A stretch of DNA of 64,000 bases from Bellilinea sp034411135 (lineage in GTDB: Bacteria > Chloroflexota > Anaerolineae > Anaerolineales > Anaerolineaceae). Where the stretch lies: assembly GCA_034411135.1 (NCBI GenBank), contig DAOUMN010000021.1, forward strand, positions 186,001 through 250,000, read 5' to 3'. Each line of letters begins with the position of its first letter. Position 1 is the first letter of the stretch. Below the pieces are notes generated by a model. It did not search any database. It was not told the origin of the DNA and worked only from the letters and a program-made list of their open reading frames with translations. Shown here piece by piece: positions 11,048-18,469 of this stretch. The position numbers were made by a program, and so were the translations under genes.

Positions 11048-11605
11048 ATGCATAAAATCATTGAGCAGCGCTCGCGGTTGTTTATGATTACCGCTCTAGT
11101 TTCGCTTGGATGGATCATTGCTACCAGCCTGATCGCTGTGGATACCACCCAGGGTAGGCGAGCGTTGCCGCGGCAGGGATTCCTGGCGCCGGATTTTAAC
11201 CTGCCAGATGCGAGTGGAGCAGCATACCAGCTCAGCAGCCTGACTGGCAATGTGGTAGTGATCAATTTCTGGGCATCGTGGTGCCCACCCTGTCAGGCGG
11301 AAATGCCTGCCTTCGAACGCGTGCATCGGGCGCTTTCGGACCAGGGATTGCTCATTCTGGCAATCAATTCGACCAGCCAGGACACCTTTGCGGATGCCAG
11401 CCGGTTTGTCAATGAGCGCGGTCTGACATTTTCTATTCTGTATGATCATGATGGGGGAGTATCGCGCAATTACCAGGTCAGTGCCCTTCCGACCACATTC
11501 TTTCTCGATAAAGAGGGAATAATCCGCAAGGTAGTTTACGGTGGTCCACTGAGTGAGTCGCTGTTGTTGAGTGAAGTGCAAAAACTGCTTGAGGAGCGCC
11601 GTTGA
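11048..11605 (+). CDS. TlpA/ResA-like membrane-anchored thioredoxin
   Basis: A 185-aa thioredoxin-fold protein for reduction or exchange of disulfides outside the membrane. A hydrophobic segment at about 12-31 is an uncleaved signal anchor. The TlpA/ResA fold follows, with FLAPDFNLPDASG and the redox site WCPPC (78-82), and cis-proline in ALPTTFF. There is no Shine-Dalgarno sequence before the ATG. A good promoter ends 6 bases upstream, so the mRNA is probably leaderless. The Lgt-like gene begins at the base after the stop. It is divergent from the copper operon across 134 bases, so a role in keeping secreted metalloprotein cysteines reduced is possible but only inferred. Confidence 0.9.
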   Translation: MHKIIEQRSRLFMITALVSLGWIIATSLIAVDTTQGRRALPRQGFLAPDFNLPDASGAAYQLSSLTGNVVVINFWASWCPPCQAEMPAFERVHRALSDQGLLILAINSTSQDTFADASRFVNERGLTFSILYDHDGGVSRNYQVSALPTTFFLDKEGIIRKVVYGGPLSESLLLSEVQKLLEERR

Positions 11606-12385
11606 ATGCTGCCGATACTTAATCTGGGGCCACTGGCGATCCAAACACCGGGTTTGATTTTTCTGATCGGCATCTGGCTGGGCTTGACTCGCGCTGAAAA
11701 AGATGCCCGCCAATCGGGTTTCGATGCCGAGGGGTTATATAACCTTGTGCTGTGGTCATTCCTGGCAGGCATTCTTGGCGCGCGGTTGACGTATGCCATG
11801 CAAAATCTTACCGCCTTCATTGCCAATCCGTTGGATTTTTTTGCCTTGTCCGCACAGATGTTGGATTGGACAGGCGGCGTTTTGATTGGTTGTCTTGTGG
11901 CAGCGGTGTACGGACAACGGCGCGGACTGCCACTCTGGCAGACACTGGATGTCCTTGCGCCTGGATTTGCGCTCTTCCTAGTATTTTTTGGCTTGATGAA
12001 TTTTGCCTCAGGTGATGCGTTCGGCGCGCCTGCCCGGTTGCCGTGGAGCATCTATTTATATGGCGAATGGCGCCATCCAACCCAGGTGTACCAGATTATT
12101 TTGGCGGGAATGGTGTACTGGCTCGTCAATCCGGGCAAAAAATTGGTTGATCTGCCGGCAGGTGTTCGATTCTCTTTTTTTGTGGCTGGCAGTGCGCTAT
12201 CCGTGATTCTTGTGGAAACTTTCCGTGGGGACAGCCTGTATCTGGCTGGCAGCTCCATTCGCACCGCGCAAGTTGTTGCCTGGTTCTTTTTATGTATTGC
12301 ATTGTGGTTCATTCATTTCAGGATGCAGACGACCATTCCTGGTTCGCAACTGAACGATGCTGTTAATCCGGAGGATAGCCGATGA
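11606..12385 (+). CDS. divergent Lgt-like (prolipoprotein diacylglyceryl transferase family) membrane protein
   Basis: A 259-aa polytopic membrane protein of the Lgt family. Lgt transfers diacylglycerol from phosphatidylglycerol to the lipobox cysteine of lipoproteins. Matching elements are GARLTY (58-63), TGGVLIG (89-95), LMNFASGDAFG and HPTQVYQ (157-163). Several catalytic positions differ from E. coli Lgt: the HGG motif reads WTGG, and the RxGNFxNGE(x)xGR signature reads GLMNFASGDAFGAP, losing the arginines and changing Glu to Asp. It starts directly after the TlpA-like stop and overlaps the SDR start by 4 bases. It may be a true but diverged Lgt, or a paralogue with another lipid or redox role; a canonical lgt elsewhere would favour the latter. 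Confidence 0.75.
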   Translation: MLPILNLGPLAIQTPGLIFLIGIWLGLTRAEKDARQSGFDAEGLYNLVLWSFLAGILGARLTYAMQNLTAFIANPLDFFALSAQMLDWTGGVLIGCLVAAVYGQRRGLPLWQTLDVLAPGFALFLVFFGLMNFASGDAFGAPARLPWSIYLYGEWRHPTQVYQIILAGMVYWLVNPGKKLVDLPAGVRFSFFVAGSALSVILVETFRGDSLYLAGSSIRTAQVVAWFFLCIALWFIHFRMQTTIPGSQLNDAVNPEDSR

Positions 12386-13110
12386 AACCCCTGAGCGGTA
12401 ATACGGCTTTGGTAACTGGTGGTGCCCACCGCGTGGGACGTATGCTGGTTCTTGCCCTGGCGCAAGCCGGCGCGGATGTCATCATCCATTATGGGCGTTC
12501 TATTGAGGCGGCACGGCAAACTGCCATGGATGTCCAAGAGATGGGCAGGCGTGCCTGGTTGCTGCATGCCGATTTAGGCGACCTTTCCGCGGCGGCTGAA
12601 TTGATGGAACATGCCTGGAAAATACAACCGGTGGATTTACTTATCAATAACGCAGCCATTTTTGAGGACCTGAATTGGAACAATACCCTGTTGGCGGATT
12701 GGCAAAGGCACCTGGATATCAACTTAACTGCGCCATTCCTGCTCAGCCAGTCTTTTGCCCGCCTATTCGAAGGAAGGCAAACCGGAAAAATTGTCAATAT
12801 TCTGGACTGGCGGGCATTGCGCCCGGCAGATGACCACCTGGCATATACAATCAGCAAGGCAGGTCTGGCAGCCTTGACCCGCTCGCTGGCGGTGGCATTC
12901 GCACCCACCATTATGGTTAATGGGTTGGCACTGGGCGCCATTTTGCCGCCCAGTGACGGAGGGCAAAGCGATTCGGTTCTGGACCGTGTGCCATTGGGAC
13001 GCTGGGCGCAGGCTGAGGAAATCGGTCAGGCGTTGGTATTTCTATTAAGCGGGGCAGGGTACACAACCGGAGAAATTCTTCATCTGGATGGGGGCAGGCA
13101 CTTGCTTTAG
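12382..13110 (+). CDS. SDR family oxidoreductase, pteridine-reductase (FolM/PTR1)-like
   Basis: A 242-aa short-chain dehydrogenase, probably NADPH-dependent. The cofactor loop TGGAHRVG (12-19) has the TGxxxRxG form typical of pteridine reductases instead of TGxxxGxG. The usual catalytic Ser is Asp142, followed by Tyr155 and Lys159; this Asp/Tyr/Lys triad with 13- and 4-residue spacing is that of PTR1. NNAA and the C-terminal GEILHLDGG are general SDR marks. It overlaps the Lgt-like gene by 4 bases and precedes the folB-folK fusion by 9. The context and motifs suggest dihydrobiopterin, dihydromonapterin or dihydrofolate reduction. A GGAGG site precedes the ATG. Confidence 0.82.
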   Translation: MKPLSGNTALVTGGAHRVGRMLVLALAQAGADVIIHYGRSIEAARQTAMDVQEMGRRAWLLHADLGDLSAAAELMEHAWKIQPVDLLINNAAIFEDLNWNNTLLADWQRHLDINLTAPFLLSQSFARLFEGRQTGKIVNILDWRALRPADDHLAYTISKAGLAALTRSLAVAFAPTIMVNGLALGAILPPSDGGQSDSVLDRVPLGRWAQAEEIGQALVFLLSGAGYTTGEILHLDGGRHLL

Positions 13111-13119
13111 GGAGGCAGC

Positions 13120-13959
13120 ATGGATCAGACCTTTATTAAGGATTTGCTGGTGAGAGGGATCATCGGCATAACCGAGCGCGAACGAGCGCAGCGCCAAGAT
13201 ATATTGATCAACATTACCCTGTTTGGGGATATCTCCCGTGCAGGGGGAAGTGACCATATACAGGATTGCATCAATTACCGCACCGTTGCCAAGAAGACGA
13301 TCGCCTATGTCGAAAAGACAGCCCGTTATACGGTGGAAGCTCTCGCCAGCGATCTGGCGCGGTTGTGCCTGGAGGAGCGCGGCGTTGAAAAAGTGCGCGT
13401 GCGGGTCGAAAAACCTGGCGCGGTGCGTTTTGCCCAATCGGTTGGAGTAGAAATCGAACGCACACGTCCTGCGGAAGGTTCTGCAAAGCACCAGGCGTAC
13501 CTCAGCCTGGGTTCCAACATTGACCCAAAGGAGAATTTGACCCGCGCAATTGAGTTGTTGAGGGAAAAGGTGACTCTCAACGCGGTGTCCACAGTTTGGG
13601 AGACCGACCCGGTTGGATCAATCGGCGGGCGTTTTCTCAATGCCACAGCCTGGATCTCGACAGAACTGGATGCCAAATCTCTAAAAGAAACCGTGCTTCA
13701 TCCCATCGAAGATCGACTTGGCAGGGTTCGCACGGCTGATAAGTATGCTCCGCGCACTATTGATCTGGACATTTTGGTCTATGACGAAGAGGTGCTGGAT
13801 ACTTCGATTTGGCAGCGTGAATTTCTCGCCATTCCAACTGCAGAACTGCGTCCCGATCTGGATGAGCCAATTACCGGCAAGTCGCTCAACGAAATTGCAC
13901 AGGCGATGAGAGTCACTACGACAGCAGTAGCCCGTACCGACTTGAACTTCAATCCGTAA
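13120..13959 (+). CDS. folBK: fused dihydroneopterin aldolase / HPPK (FolB-FolK)
   Basis: Two consecutive folate enzymes in one 279-aa protein. Residues 1-115 are FolB, which cleaves dihydroneopterin to 6-hydroxymethyl-dihydropterin, with the early GIIGITERERAQRQ motif and VEKPGAVRFAQSVGVEI. Residues 125-279 are FolK, which pyrophosphorylates that product, with YLSLGSN (127-133), WETDPVG and the signature DKYAPRTIDLDI (207-218). The linker (about 115-125) is short and polar. GGGAGG lies before the ATG. It follows the pteridine-reductase-like gene and is convergent with folE, 10 bases away. A neighbouring folP was not found in the window. Confidence 0.95.
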   Translation: MDQTFIKDLLVRGIIGITERERAQRQDILINITLFGDISRAGGSDHIQDCINYRTVAKKTIAYVEKTARYTVEALASDLARLCLEERGVEKVRVRVEKPGAVRFAQSVGVEIERTRPAEGSAKHQAYLSLGSNIDPKENLTRAIELLREKVTLNAVSTVWETDPVGSIGGRFLNATAWISTELDAKSLKETVLHPIEDRLGRVRTADKYAPRTIDLDILVYDEEVLDTSIWQREFLAIPTAELRPDLDEPITGKSLNEIAQAMRVTTTAVARTDLNFNP

Positions 13960-13969
13960 TTGCCCGAAT

Positions 13970-14617
13970 TTAGAAGTGCAAGGGTTCCGAGCTGCGCGAA
14001 ATGTTGTCGAGGAACTCCATGCGGGTAGCCATGTTATTGCGAAAAGCGCCCAACATACTGGATGTGGTCATGCGCGAATCATGTTTTTTGACGCCGCGGA
14101 TCATTGAACACATATGAATCGCTTCGACGACAACCGCGACCCCGCGTGGGTGAAGCACTTCCTGTAGGAAATCTGCGACCTGGCGAGTCATGCGTTCCTG
14201 TACCTGCAGGCGGCGGGCAAACATATCCACTACGCGGGGAATTTTGGACAATCCGATGACGCGTCCGCGTGGGATATAGGCAACATGCGCGCGCCCCAGG
14301 AAGGGCAGCATGTGATGTTCGCACAACGAATAAAATTCAATATCCCGCACGACGACCATTTCATCGTATTCGACCTCGAAGAGAGCATCGTTGACCAGTG
14401 CTACCGGGTCGGTGCGGTAACCAGCCAGTAATTCGTCATACATTCGGGCAACCCGGTCAGGTGTTTTTTTCAATCCATCCCGCTCCGGGTTCTCTCCAAC
14501 TGCACGCAGGATGCTTTCCACATTTTGGCGAATGATCTCGAAATCAATTCCACCGTCGACGAACAAGTCCGCCACCTGATAGATTTCTTCTCCGCTGAGG
14601 ATGAGTTGTTTTTCCAT
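13970..14617 (-). CDS. folE: GTP cyclohydrolase I
   Basis: Converts GTP to dihydroneopterin triphosphate, the first folate-pterin step; 215 aa, normal size. Zinc ligands are Cys99 and a His in SLCEHHMLPF, plus Cys170 in HMCSMIRGVKK. Also visible are ERDGLKKTPDRVARMY, GLSKIPRVVDMFARRLQVQE and the C-terminal NNMATRMEFL. The frame opens 14 codons earlier, but the ATG at 14615-14617 has GGAAGGAAG upstream and fits family starts. Convergent with folB-folK; the two together cover the pterin branch from GTP except for the phosphatase step. Confidence 0.96.
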   Translation of the reverse strand: MEKQLILSGEEIYQVADLFVDGGIDFEIIRQNVESILRAVGENPERDGLKKTPDRVARMYDELLAGYRTDPVALVNDALFEVEYDEMVVVRDIEFYSLCEHHMLPFLGRAHVAYIPRGRVIGLSKIPRVVDMFARRLQVQERMTRQVADFLQEVLHPRGVAVVVEAIHMCSMIRGVKKHDSRMTTSSMLGAFRNNMATRMEFLDNISRSSEPLHF

Positions 14618-14694
14618 GGTATTCTTCTTCCTTCCGATACGAAAAATGATGCTGCCCAAACAACTTTTGTAGATTGCAGCTTGTTGGTTGATGA

Positions 14695-15708
14695 TTATGA
14701 ATTTCGTTTCAAAAGCATGAGCGCTAGCTCGCGCAATGCAGTGCCATAAGGATTATCAAGCCCGGCTTGCTCAAGAGCGGTCAAGGCTTCGGTGGTGTAG
14801 AGACTGGCTTGCTGCTCGGTGTATGCCTGGGCACCCTCTTCAATCAACCACTGCGCCAATTGGGGTGCTTCTTCTGGGGTGATCCCACCGGAAAGCCAGC
14901 GCTGGGCAAAGCGCTGTTTGTTTCGCAATGCATAGACAACCGGAAGGGTTTTTTTGCCACTGACCAAGTCGCTGTCGGTGGATTTACCGGTCAGTGTACT
15001 GTTCCCCCATATCCCCAACCAATCATCCTGAATTTGGAAACTCAACCCCAGTGAGCGTCCAAAACGTGCCAATGTATCCATTTGTGCTGGGGTGGCGCTG
15101 CCGATCGCTCCACCAAGCTGAAGGCAGGCGCTGAGCAATGCGGCAGTTTTCCCTTCGATCATTTTCCAATACCCATCCAAAGAGATTTCACGCTTATTTT
15201 CATAGGAAATGTCGAGGTGCTGTCCACCGGTCAGTTTGATGCAGGCGTCAATCAAGATCTTGGATGCATGGTTGACAACGTGCGGCGGGCAAGATTGGCT
15301 GAGTTGGTGAATACTCTCAAAGGCGAGGGTAAATAGCGCATCTCCGGCATTGATCGCCAGGGGAATGCCCCAACGTTTCCATACTGTGTCCCGCCCGCGT
15401 CGTAATGGGCTGTTATCCTCGATATCGTCATGAATTAGAGAGAAGTTATGAAGTAATTCAACCGCCGCTGCTGCCGGTAGCGCTGGTTTCCAATCGCCAC
15501 CGGTGGCAGCCGCCGCCAGTAGCACCAGCAGTGGGCGAATGCGCTTGCCCTGGGCTTCCTGACCATTACCGGGACCTTCCCAACCAAGGTGGTAACACAA
15601 TATGTCGGCTAAACCGGCGTACTGATTGATGAGCGGATGGGCGACGACACGCTGCATGGTTTCGTCGATTTTAGGCTGCACTTGTTGGTTAAAGTCTCGA
15701 AGCAGCAT
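14695..15708 (-). CDS. polyprenyl (farnesyl/geranylgeranyl) diphosphate synthase
   Basis: A trans-isoprenyl diphosphate synthase, 337 aa, adding isopentenyl diphosphate to allylic diphosphates. The first aspartate-rich motif is HDDIEDNSPLRRG (Asp94, Asp95, Asp98). The second reads DDWLGIWG (228-235) in place of DDxxD, a variant seen in some GGPP synthases. GKRIRP (IPP binding) and GGQHLD are present. The ATG at 15706-15708 lies 5 bases after the fni stop and has GGAG in the end of fni; the open frame further upstream would overlap fni. The pair makes IPP/DMAPP balance and chain elongation one unit. Chain length cannot be fixed, though bulky residues before the first motif suggest a short-chain product. 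Confidence 0.9.
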   Translation of the reverse strand: MLLRDFNQQVQPKIDETMQRVVAHPLINQYAGLADILCYHLGWEGPGNGQEAQGKRIRPLLVLLAAAATGGDWKPALPAAAAVELLHNFSLIHDDIEDNSPLRRGRDTVWKRWGIPLAINAGDALFTLAFESIHQLSQSCPPHVVNHASKILIDACIKLTGGQHLDISYENKREISLDGYWKMIEGKTAALLSACLQLGGAIGSATPAQMDTLARFGRSLGLSFQIQDDWLGIWGNSTLTGKSTDSDLVSGKKTLPVVYALRNKQRFAQRWLSGGITPEEAPQLAQWLIEEGAQAYTEQQASLYTTEALTALEQAGLDNPYGTALRELALMLLKRNS

Positions 15709-15713
15709 GATAG

Positions 15714-16745
15714 TTAAATCTCCATCAAAGGCGTTTGGCGAAGCTTCTCTAAATTTCCAGCGCCACAGGAAAACATACATATTTGAAGAGTGGCGGCAAT
15801 TTCGTCAATCGTCGCAATGACCTCTTCGGTTGATACAACTGCTGCTTTGAGGAATGGACCTGCCATCCCGCCGAGGCGCGCACCCAAGGCAATGCACTTG
15901 GCAATATCGATTCCGTCGCGCAGACCGCCCGAGGCAAACATGAGCAGATTGGGAAGTGCGGCGTGCACCTGGCGCAGTGCATCCGCAGTTGGTATGCCCC
16001 AGGTGCGAAACGCAGCAGCAATCCTTGCCCGGGATGGATCGTTCATGCGGTACATTTCTACCTGTGACCAGGATGTGCCCCCCGCGCCTGCTACATCGAT
16101 TGCCGCAATACCAGCATTTGCCAGGCGGCGGGCGGTTTGCGCAGAAATTCCCCAGCCAACCTCTTTGGCAATTACTGGCACTGGTAATACCCGGCAGACC
16201 TGTTCGATCTTCGTGAGTAAATTCGAGAAATTGGTGTCTCCCTCGGGCTGTAAGGCTTCCTGCAAGGGGTTTAAGTGCAGAAACAGGGCATCAGCCTGCG
16301 CCATATCCACCGCACGTTGGCAGTGCTCAATTCCGTAACCGTAATTCAACTGCACTGCCCCCAGATTGGCGAAAAGAAGAATATCCGGCGCGTAGCGGCG
16401 AACCTGAAAGGTGGCTTGTTGTTCGGGATGCTCCAGCGCTGCTCGTTGGGAACCAAGCCCAAGCGCGATCTTCTTGTGTTGCGCAGCTTCTGCCAGGCGC
16501 TGATTGATTTGCCCGGCATGTTGAGTGCCGCCGGTCATTGAGGAGATCAGCAGAGGTGCGGAAAGATGTTTGCCAAACAAGGTCTGGCTGGTATCTACAC
16601 TTTGCAAATCCAACTCAGGCATGGCTTCGTTGATGAATGCCAGCCGCTCCAATCCTGTCCTACGACCAGAATGGACATCCTCTTCCAGATTGATGCGGAT
16701 GTGATCCGCCTTGCGGTGGGTAAGAGTCGGATCTTTTTGAGCCAT
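15714..16745 (-). CDS. fni: type 2 isopentenyl-diphosphate delta-isomerase
   Basis: FMN/NADPH-dependent IPP isomerase (IDI-2), 343 aa, interconverting IPP and DMAPP in the cytoplasm. Marks are RKADHIRINLEEDV near the N-terminus, the flavin-binding SSMTGGT, LGLGSQRAAL, HLNPLQE with the catalytic Gln, VIAKEVGWG, and the phosphate loop ASGGLRDGIDIAKCIALGA. The ATG at 16743-16745 was chosen because AGG lies at good distance upstream; a GTG five codons earlier is less likely. First of a two-gene isoprenoid operon with the polyprenyl synthase. Type 2 enzymes are replaced by Idi-1 in many bacteria, so this is a useful lineage trait. Confidence 0.94.
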   Translation of the reverse strand: MAQKDPTLTHRKADHIRINLEEDVHSGRRTGLERLAFINEAMPELDLQSVDTSQTLFGKHLSAPLLISSMTGGTQHAGQINQRLAEAAQHKKIALGLGSQRAALEHPEQQATFQVRRYAPDILLFANLGAVQLNYGYGIEHCQRAVDMAQADALFLHLNPLQEALQPEGDTNFSNLLTKIEQVCRVLPVPVIAKEVGWGISAQTARRLANAGIAAIDVAGAGGTSWSQVEMYRMNDPSRARIAAAFRTWGIPTADALRQVHAALPNLLMFASGGLRDGIDIAKCIALGARLGGMAGPFLKAAVVSTEEVIATIDEIAATLQICMFSCGAGNLEKLRQTPLMEI

Positions 16746-16899
16746 GACATGCCTGCGCACGATTTAGAGTACGGTCAGTATACCAAAATTTATTAAAAAA
16801 GAAACAGAAGAGCCAGTTTAAGCTTTACAAAGGTTGTACAAAAAAGCTGGAAACATATTAATCCACTATAATGGGTAAAAGTTTATCGAGGAGGTGCGG

Positions 16900-17268
16900 A
16901 TGAGCCAGGCTGTTACTATTCAGGACCTAATGGATTTATTACCAGAATTTTTTCAACCCAGCCAGGCAGTTGGGGTTACAGCCAGAATTGGTTTTGATCT
17001 TAGCGGAGAAAAGGGGGGCGTTTGGGGGGTGGTGATTGAAAATCAAACCTGCCAGGTTATCCGACAGATTCCCGACCGCGCCGATTTACTATTAATCGCA
17101 GACGCTCAGGTAGTGTTGGACATCTTCACCGGCAGGCTCGACGCGATGCGCTCCTACCTGACTGGAAGTATCAAGTTGAATGGAGATATGGGGCTGGCGA
17201 TGCAACTTCCGCGTTTATTTAAGGTTGACCGAGAGCGATTGAGTGCCTTGGGCGGCGGGATGAATTAG
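16900..17268 (+). CDS. SCP2 sterol-carrier-domain protein
   Basis: A stand-alone 122-aa SCP2-like domain, a small fold with a hydrophobic tunnel that binds lipids. The pattern fits the family: GVTARIGFDLSGEKGGVWGV, then an acidic turn and DLLLIADAQVVLDIFTGR, then SYLTGSIKLNGDMGLAMQL. GAGGAGG ends 5 bases before the ATG at 16900, so an upstream in-frame GTG is rejected. A TATAAT lies at 16867-16872 without a good -35. It is convergent with the sufT-like gene, sharing 4 bases at the stops. Ligand and partner are unknown. Similar proteins are common in Chloroflexota. Confidence 0.85.
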   Translation: MSQAVTIQDLMDLLPEFFQPSQAVGVTARIGFDLSGEKGGVWGVVIENQTCQVIRQIPDRADLLLIADAQVVLDIFTGRLDAMRSYLTGSIKLNGDMGLAMQLPRLFKVDRERLSALGGGMN

Positions 17269-17615
17269 TACAAGCCCCAGCCCAGATCGACCCCTTCTTC
17301 CATCATGGAAAAATCCCACACATCCATGCCCAGTTCGATTGAGACCGGCATTTGGATGGACTCTTCGGCTTTCACGCGGGTCATGTCGATCAATGCCGGC
17401 CCATAAGGGCAAAACGGGGTGGTCAGGATCATGCGGATGTGCCCCTGGTTGTCTTCTTTAACCTGAAAATTTCGAATCAAGCCAAGTTGGATCACACTCA
17501 AGCCAATTTCGGGATCCAAGACCTGATTGAGACCTTCACGAAGTTGGGTGCATAATTCAGGGTGGGTTGCTTCGGCATCCCAAACCGCTGGATTGGTTCC
17601 GGGTGTTTCACTCAT
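17265..17615 (-). CDS. MIP18/SufT-like iron-sulfur assembly factor (DUF59)
   Basis: A 116-aa protein of the MIP18/DUF59 family, which helps place Fe-S clusters in target proteins. Seen here are the hallmark LDPEIGLSVIQLGLI and the conserved cysteine in TTPFCPYGPAL. The N-terminus is extended by about 30 residues compared with minimal forms. The start at 17613-17615 overlaps the stop of the upstream sufR-like gene by 4 bases, so translation is probably coupled. Being co-transcribed with a Suf regulator and divergent from the suf operon supports a role in Fe-S maturation. Phenylacetate-oxygenase PaaD is also in this family, but no paa genes are nearby. Confidence 0.85.
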   Translation of the reverse strand: MSETPGTNPAVWDAEATHPELCTQLREGLNQVLDPEIGLSVIQLGLIRNFQVKEDNQGHIRMILTTPFCPYGPALIDMTRVKAEESIQMPVSIELGMDVWDFSMMEEGVDLGWGLY

Positions 17616-18244
17616 TGGTTTCCGACTTTCTCCAGTGGAATGATGTACGTGCAATGATGGTCGCCGCTCAAAACGCACTGGATTTTATGAGCAGGCAGGG
17701 CAAGCACGGTGGATATCAGCGTTTGATCGACGGAACACACTTCGGGGTGTGCCTGGGTCACATGGAAATATGGGCAGGTGATTTCGTGAATCTGGTAAGA
17801 ATCACCAGTTTTTTCCCACTCGATGATAAAACCTTCTTCTTTGAGTAAATTTTTAAGAAAATTTAGTTTTTCTTCGATGGTCATATTCTGGGTCGAGCGC
17901 GCATGTTCTTCTGCCAAGTCGCGGGCCATCTCCGAAAAAATGGCTTCAACTGCTGTGGGCGGGAGGGTTTCCTTGAGTCGTCCAAGTAAACGGTTGGCAA
18001 GGCGAAAATAACGGGTAGGAAATTTCTCCAAGCCGCGTTCGGTCAGGTAATATACCAACCGCGGACGACCAACACCGTGTCGCTCCTCTTCGGATTCGAC
18101 CAGACCATCTGCCAGCATGCTGTTTAGGTGGTGGCGCACCGAAATTGCGTTGATCCCCACCGTTTCTGCCAGGTCGTTAATGGTTGAGCGGGGGCTATTT
18201 AACAGGGTGTGTAGAATTTTTTCACGCGTGCTCTTGAGTTCCAT
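17612..18244 (-). CDS. sufR: SufR-like Fe-S-sensing transcriptional regulator
   Basis: A 210-aa winged-helix DNA-binding protein. The N-terminal HTH (TREKILHTLLNSPRSTIND through AISVRHHLNSM) is followed by a wing with HGVGRPRLVYYLTERG. The C-terminal part has four cysteines (157, 170, 190, 198) in a CX12C-X19-CX7C pattern that could hold an Fe-S cluster; cyanobacterial SufR has CX12CX13CX14C. A strong promoter lies at 18294-18322, inside the longer open frame, so the start must be the downstream ATG at 18242-18244, which has only a weak ribosome site. It is divergent from sufC and should repress suf when cluster supply is adequate. Confidence 0.85.
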   Translation of the reverse strand: MELKSTREKILHTLLNSPRSTINDLAETVGINAISVRHHLNSMLADGLVESEEERHGVGRPRLVYYLTERGLEKFPTRYFRLANRLLGRLKETLPPTAVEAIFSEMARDLAEEHARSTQNMTIEEKLNFLKNLLKEEGFIIEWEKTGDSYQIHEITCPYFHVTQAHPEVCSVDQTLISTVLALPAHKIQCVLSGDHHCTYIIPLEKVGNQ

Positions 18245-18293
18245 GTTTTTGCCAATCGAATCAATACCGGATAAAACAGGCTTGTCTTGGGGT

Positions 18294-18322
18294 AGTATAT
18301 CAAAGCCGGATAAAATTGTCAA
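18294..18322 (-). promoter_or_regulatory. promoter of the sufR-like operon
   Basis: TTGACA (18317-18322) and TATACT (18294-18299) with a 17-base spacer on the minus strand. Two copies of CCGGATAAAA (18267-18276 and 18306-18315) lie in the leader and in the spacer, 39 bases apart. Confidence 0.8.
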
Positions 18323-18346
18323 TATATATGAATTTTATAGTAAATA

Positions 18347-18375
18347 TTGACCCAACTCGGTGTTTGTGCTATAAT
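18347..18375 (+). promoter_or_regulatory. promoter of the suf operon
   Basis: TTGACC (18347-18352), a 17-base spacer and a perfect TATAAT (18370-18375). Transcription should begin near 18382, leaving a leader of roughly 88 bases that contains a long perfect palindrome. Confidence 0.8.
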
Positions 18376-18403
18376 CCTGCCAACAAACAGATTATACAAT
18401 ATT

Positions 18404-18433
18404 TTTATGAATTTATTGAAATAAATTCATAAA
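18404..18433. promoter_or_regulatory. 30-base perfect palindrome in the sufC leader, candidate operator
   Basis: Arms of 14 bases (TTTATGAATTTATT and its exact complement) surround a 2-base centre. It lies about 20 bases downstream of the expected start of transcription and before the sufC ribosome site. A partial half-site (ATGAATTT) recurs at 18328-18335, in the sufR-side promoter region. Such a site could bind a dimeric repressor, most simply the neighbouring SufR-like protein. As RNA it is a weak A/U hairpin with too small a loop, so a DNA operator is likelier. Confidence 0.55.
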
Positions 18434-18469
18434 GTACACTTTACCAAAAATTGAAGGAGCATACCGGCA

